Shown here in pieces: positions 59,101 to 64,000 of a stretch of 64,000 nucleotides of DNA. The first letter of the stretch is position 1. Every line of letters starts with the position of its first letter. Source of the DNA: Blastobasis lacticolella (lineage: Eukaryota; Arthropoda; Insecta; Lepidoptera; Blastobasidae); the NCBI GenBank assembly GCA_905147135.1, contig LR990056.1:8566001-8630000 (forward strand), in the 5' to 3' direction. The notes beneath the pieces were generated by a model. It was not told where the DNA came from. It saw only the letters and a list, made by a program, of their open reading frames with translations, and ran no database searches. A program made the translations under genes and the position numbers.

Positions 59101-62100
59101 GACATCCTAGAATTAGCACCTGGAAAACGTTAAAAAGATAATCGCACACTCACCGATATGGTACCCATTATCCGACGTGTAAACGAAGTAGGTGTTATCC
59201 AGTAGTCCTCTCGTCTCCAATACGCCAACCAGATCCGCCACCAGTTCGTCCACGGCTAGCAGAGCCTCCCAGCGCGAGCGGTACGCGTGGTCCAGAGACG
59301 GAGCCAGGGAACCAGGCAGGGGGGTCGGCGCCATGGACATTAGCCAGTGTTTGTCCTGGGGAATGGTGTAGTTTATGGTTAGGTTAAAAATACACTGACA
59401 GGGTTTTCTAAGTGCCGAAGGGGGTAGCGAAGTATGCGCGGTTGGGGCCTCGCTTGGTGGCTTCCCTGCTCGTTTTTTTAATTGCCTAGGGACGCACACG
59501 GACGAATGGTTCACCTGATGGTGCGCGGCCACCGTCGTCCAGGACATCTGCTACCTAAGGGGAACGGATGCGGTGCCGGCCTTTGAAGTACCTGAACGTA
59601 CGTGTGTACGTTCCCTCTAGGCGACCGTAGCAGGAATGTAGAGTAGGTACTCACATCTACCGATATGGTAAGCTGCGTCACGGTGAAGTTAGCGTAGCGG
59701 TCTGACGGTAATGACGATTAAAAAGCAAGGTCACTCACACACGGTGGATCCCCACCACTATTCCATGGGCCCAAGCCAGCCTCACCTGCACACGGTCACC
59801 CTGCTGACAGACGGTATGAAAGAAAAAAGAAAAAAAGAGACGAGGCTGAGACAAATCGCCTTTTCCCAAATGGGTTGTGTAGGTCAGACGGCAGCGTACA
59901 AGCTACAGCACGTACAAAGCCATCTAGAAATTTTTAATTGAGGACTTGCAATATGGCGCTTACAGGAGCGTAGAAATGATACAGAGTAGCTCGCGTATAA
60001 CTATGTAATGTCTCTTATTACTTATATAGCCTTATGGTGGGTGAGGCGTGCTGCATAGTATAGATTCTTGCAAATTTGAAAGCCTGGCAGGTTTACCGCT
60101 AGCCGCTGAGCCGGGATATACCGCTAGTATGAAGAAGAACAGCCGTGTGGTGTCCGGCAGAGTAGAATAGCAACCCCTTACACTCATGGGTGTCGTACAA
60201 GACGACTAATGTTTTCGAGGCAAAAGGTCTAGTCTCCGTAGACTGGAAAATGGGCAGCAGCGTTTTCCATTGATACATTTATAACACTGTGATCTCCAAC
60301 CCGGCTGCCAAGCGTGGAGATTATGGCAATAACCTCCCCTTTCGTGGGAGAGGCCATAAGTCCTGCAGTGGACTGTTATGGGCTGTGATGAAGAAGTAGA
60401 CTCACGTCCACCGACACGTTGAAGTTGGGCTGCCTCACTGCGGTGACGTTGGCGTAGCGGCCGCGGTGGCGCGGCGCGGGCGTGAAGGGCTGGTGCGGCG
60501 CGGGCGGCGCCACCACCATCAGGAAGGGTTGGGACTCCGTCTGGTTCTCGATGTAGCTTACGCCGAGGTCGCGCTGGGGAGAAGGGGATAATGTACCTCT
60601 GTATATTATCATCTCTACTACCTAACACTCTCACAGACGTAAAGAGACTAGCTGTGGCATCGAGTGTCATAATTTATGTTCCGGGGTACGTTGATGTTCT
60701 TAAATAAAATAAACAATAGTCGATAAACCCCCGACAAAGTTTACAAATACTCAAATATTTCCTAAAATACAAAACTGATTGTAATAAAACAAAACAGAAA
60801 GCTAAGAACCATCCCGAATTAACTGGCTTCCAAATAAAAGAAACGGTTCAATCGTTATGGAGATACGTCCGATGTCACAGAAAAAACACACACTTCAAAC
60901 TCATAACCCCCTCTTGTTGGAGGTTAAACGTCATCTTTCCCTTCGCATTACCAGGCTAACGCTCGCTTAGATGCGAGCAGTTAAAAATTGGGCCCTAGAG
61001 GGGTAAAGTACACATCCTGATACAGTGGACCTTCTGAAGCAAATTGTGGTTTTTGACACCAGGCTGACTTAACACCTATCATATCATACTCATACCCATA
61101 TAACCCCTTAAACAAAGTCAACATACCAGCACATCAGTGAGGTACAAGTCAGTGGAGTGCGTCGGCACGCCGTTGCTGGATATAGTGTAGTCGTAGTACA
61201 CAGAGTTTCCGACGAGGCCGTGCCACTCGCTCCAGCCCGGTGGCACGCGCTGCGGCCCGCCGGCCTCCTTTACGCCGTACTGGGGATGGGAGGCCAAGTA
61301 TAGGTACCTAGATATTTCAATTACAATGCTTTAAGTACAAGAAGTACATTCTGTACTCTTTAGACCAGCGGCCGTATAGCTAATCTCCGATAGTACGCCG
61401 CCATTTTGATACAATTGAGTAGGGACCAATCGCAGCAAGGCAGTTCTGGCTCTGCCTTGCTGTGATTGGTCCCTACTCAATTAGATCAAGATGGCGACGT
61501 ATTTATGGAGATTGGCGGTATGGTCCCTGAAATTAGCAGCGTTTTCTGATGTATATTGTCAAACGTGATCTAACTGCCTGCCAAGCTTGCCAACTTGCCA
61601 AGCGGTTCCATCAGCTAAGTGTTGAGAATATCCAATGGCAAAAGCTACCACTAATGTTTAGGAGAATCAAGTAGGTACAGCAATTGATGTGATGATGTTA
61701 TGATTATTATAGGTCAGGCACAGTAGGTACGTAAAAAGAGCGCTGGCCGTTTTTATTTAAGTGGATAGGATTTTACCTATGAGGCAAAAAAGAGCAAATA
61801 GGTTGTACCAAGGACCTATCGTTCAGCGCTGTTTTTACGTGACGGGAATTATAAATAGCTAGGTTCCAACTAGATCAGCCAGAAGCCGCGTGATCTTAAA
61901 AACTGCTGCAGGGAAACTATAGCACCATGTTACATTAATCTTAGTGTGAGACCAACTATTAGGTCCTGTATATTCCAGGAATTTTTTGGAACGTTTTCTG
62001 CAATGTGTTTTCTACACTGCGATCTCAAACCCGCTTGACAAGCGAAAATAACGATAATACGTAACCCAGCGGGTCTAGCCAAGATGTAATTGCTTCAGTA

Positions 62101-62568
62101 GTGATTCTTCTGCTATTGTTGATCGGAACTTGTCATCTACGTTCGGTCATCTTCCCAGCGTTTTTAGATCTACGAGAGTAACAGTATCGCTACGAAACGT
62201 GGCTAGACTAGACGAAAAATAACCTACTTAAATCCAGCATAAAAGGAGCTATTGTTGCTATGCGCGTCTATAAAAACGCTAGCTCATCTTATACTGGATT
62301 GGGGAGGTCAATATACGATTGACTGTACAAAGCTCTAGGCAGTTATCCCCTAGAGCCCACAACCCACCTGATTCATATACTTCCCAGCGTAGAACGTGTT
62401 ATAGCCAGCCTTATTCAGTGCAGCCGCGAAGGTGCGACGCTCGTGGGCCATCCAGGAGGCACCGTAGCAGCCTCCGTCCAGGCTGTTGTTTACGGTGTTG
62501 TGGTTGTGCACGTAGAGACCGGTGAGGATGCTGGCGCGGCTGGGGCAGCATATCGGCGATGCCACGTA
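56072..62568 (-). CDS. GNS: N-acetylglucosamine-6-sulfatase, 5' part missing
   Basis: A lysosomal sulfatase that removes 6-O-sulfate from glucosamine ends of heparan and keratan sulfate. Visible exons on the minus strand: 62368-62568, 61127-61279, 60406-60573, 59154-59355, 57566-57870, 57063-57179, 56072-56257, giving 443 residues in one continuous frame. Roughly 90 N-terminal residues, with the signal peptide and first metal-binding Asp pair, are expected beyond 64000. Seen: CCPSRASILTG with the Cys that becomes formylglycine (codon at 62548-62550), AGKYMNQ, APPAPHQPF, SDNGYHIGQF, DKRQPYESDVRVPL, and the family tail NNTYGCIR, KYCQFDD, YDLTADPYELENV. The insert-free length and GQFS-x-x-x-DKRQ fit GNS better than the longer SULF endosulfatases. 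The C-terminus ends in YYYPRNKCY inside a repeat. Confidence 0.93.
58781..58991 (-). mobile_element. tRNA-headed SINE (family 1), internally deleted
   Basis: AATAATCGTGGACAAATTCA goes straight to CACAACTGATAAACTACTTA, lacking the GCGCCATCTAG block. The head complement CGGGAATCGAACCCGGGACC is intact. Located in an intron of GNS. Confidence 0.8.
60146..60392 (+). repeat. GAT-tailed dispersed retroposon
   Basis: GTGTGGTGTCCGGCAGAGTA, GGGCAGCAGCGTTTTCCATT, AGTCCTGCAGTGGACTGTTA, ending TGTGATGAAGAAG. It finishes 13 bp from the donor of the GNS exon at 60406-60573. Confidence 0.75.
61381..61514. mobile_element. Hairpin MITE
   Basis: Arms of about 60 bp (TAATCTCCGATAGTACGCCG, ACAATTGAGTAGGGACCAAT, CGCAGCAAGGCAG and complements) separated by only about nine bases. 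Located in a GNS intron. Confidence 0.8.
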
Positions 62569-62678
62569 CTGTGGTGGAGTCAATGGTCAATGGAGTGCGC
62601 GAAGGTATAGATAAAGGTAGGAGGGAATACTTGGAACAAAATCTGGTATCAAATACCTATTGTAACTATAACTTATCT

Positions 62679-63085
62679 TGTGAATTAGCCGGCCTGACCA
62701 CAGAGAGCGACACAAATGTACCTAGGTATTGTCTTTTAGGATCCTACGTCATCGAGTACAAGAAAAAATCCACTTTGTAGTAATCGTAGACGTTTATGAG
62801 ACCCACAAAACGTTGGTCTGCCCGTGCACAGACCGGCACAATTTTTTTAATGAGTTTTCGTAGCGATAATACTTACATGTCCTCTTTTGTGAGTTCTATA
62901 AGTAAAGTACTCTTGGCAGTTTCGCTTTTCACCAAGTTATAGTAAAACAAGAGAAAAGCGACTTTATTGTGGCTGAAAAGCGAAACTGCTAAGAGGACCT
63001 ATAAAACATCAGATCTAAGTATCTCTATCGTGTGAACTGGCCGGCTTGACCACAGAGAGCGACACATATAGGTATTGTCTCAAGT
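62679..63085. repeat. Direct repeats flanking a hairpin
   Basis: GACCACAGAGAGCGACACA with shared flanks occurs at about 62679-62735 and 63030-63085. Between them GCAGTTTCGCTTTTCA (62916-62931) pairs exactly with TGAAAAGCGAAACTGC (62974-62989), within a looser stem starting GTCCTCTT. Confidence 0.7.
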
Positions 63086-63705
63086 ATGTAGGTATAAGGC
63101 GTGTTCTCTCTACCTCGATAGCACAATATAGGATATTATATGTACTATAGTATTAATGTATTGTGTCGATAGCGTACAGCTTGTCTGTGCGGCGTGAATG
63201 TGCGGTTTTATCTCTAAATTTTTTACATAGTTACCTATACTATATTTTGCCCAGGGACTTGTTACGCGTAAAATATTCCGTCGTGTCATATGTTCCGCGA
63301 GAACTGAATTTCGGGAAAATTGAATTCGGACATAAATTATAGGCTATGTTTTATTCTGAGTTATACATAAGCTACAACACTGCGAAGTTTCATGAAAATC
63401 CATGCAGTTATTTTCTTTTATATAATTAATTAGACTAGCCAGCCATTTGACCGCCATTTCTTTTCCGACCGGTTTTTTGTGTGATACAGGAACAAACCTA
63501 CTTTCGCGTTTCTGTTAGTAGTTTTCTGTGTTCTATGTGTAGGTTCTTACCAAGTAGGATAAGGACGTACCTTCCTACGACGCTTTTGTTATGCTCTGGC
63601 TTGTGAGGTGTCTGGGTGTCGCTGTCTGACACCAATACCCTGTGACTTGCCACTTCCGTGTTCTATAGAAGGCTGTAGATCATGGAGCAACAAGTACCTA
63701 TCTAT

Positions 63706-63835
63706 CTTTTTTTTTATACAACTAAGGTGGCAAACAAGCTTACGTATAGACCCGCCATATGTAAGCAGTCACTGCAGCCTATGGACGTTTGCAATACCAG
63801 GGGCATCACCCACGCGTTGCCCCTCCTTCCCCACC
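63706..63835 (-). repeat. Poly-A-type dispersed repeat, inverted
   Basis: A T run, then AAGGTGGCAAACAAGCTTAC, ATGTAAGCAGTCACTGCAGC and CAGGGGCATCACCCACGCGT. Complement of the repeat at 163-247, but longer at its far end. Confidence 0.65.
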
Positions 63836-64000
63836 ACACTACTAAGCCGCACTACTGGTAGTGTCGTGGGTATTTGTAAGATACATATACATACGTTCCC
63901 CATTACACTACCCAATTTATTTTCGCTACTTTATACGGGTAACTAAAAAGCAATACTCCTATTTTAAGCCGTTTATTGAACACCAATCTGACATTAACTT

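Larger units (their letters stand above)
62569..64000. other. GNS intron reaching the window edge
   Basis: No earlier GNS exon was found here, so this should be intron. It carries a direct repeat pair with a hairpin (62679-63085) and an inverted poly-A repeat (63706-63835). Confidence 0.6.

Noticed and set aside
1..64000. CRISPR array, operon or prokaryotic system
   Set aside because: The window has spliced insect genes and transposons only. The regular 16-bp units at 16609-17343 lack the repeat-spacer layout and form an inverted repeat.

Overview
This is eukaryotic nuclear DNA, most likely from a moth or butterfly (inference). It is AT-rich, has small exons with GT-AG introns, and is densely packed with decayed non-LTR retrotransposons, tRNA-headed SINEs and short inverted-repeat elements. 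There is no sign of bacterial, viral or organellar coding. The four genes below were assembled exon by exon; each junction keeps the reading frame and family motifs continue across it.

Layout. 1-4.2 kb: a decayed reverse transcriptase, then a nested pair of MITEs. 4.2-15.2 kb (+): an acyl-CoA synthetase of the 4-coumarate-CoA ligase/luciferase-like family, 11 exons, with one frame break in exon 3. 15.2-18.3 kb: intergenic, with a foldback element built of 16-bp units. 18.3-35.6 kb (-): a complete secreted 5'-nucleotidase, 11 exons, with another reverse transcriptase in intron 1. 38.1-52.6 kb (+): a complete SNM1A/DCLRE1A DNA crosslink-repair nuclease, 12 exons. 56.1-62.6 kb (-): the last seven coding exons of an N-acetylglucosamine-6-sulfatase (GNS); its 5' end lies beyond the right edge.

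The gene pairs are convergent (synthetase/nucleotidase, DCLRE1A/GNS) and divergent (nucleotidase/DCLRE1A), each 2.5-3.5 kb apart. Their functions (acyl-CoA metabolism, extracellular nucleotide hydrolysis, DNA repair, lysosomal heparan sulfate breakdown) do not suggest a shared pathway. I see no operon-like or defence system.

The most interesting points are: two PCNA-binding (PIP-box) motifs and a GC-rich Gly/Arg insert in DCLRE1A; a 5'-nucleotidase whose NGGxR substrate motif is rewritten and which lacks a GPI tail; a GNS stop codon lying in a repeat that recurs downstream; and several insertions that reveal their target duplications, including a MITE nested in its own family, a SINE in a MITE, and a retroposon in another repeat.
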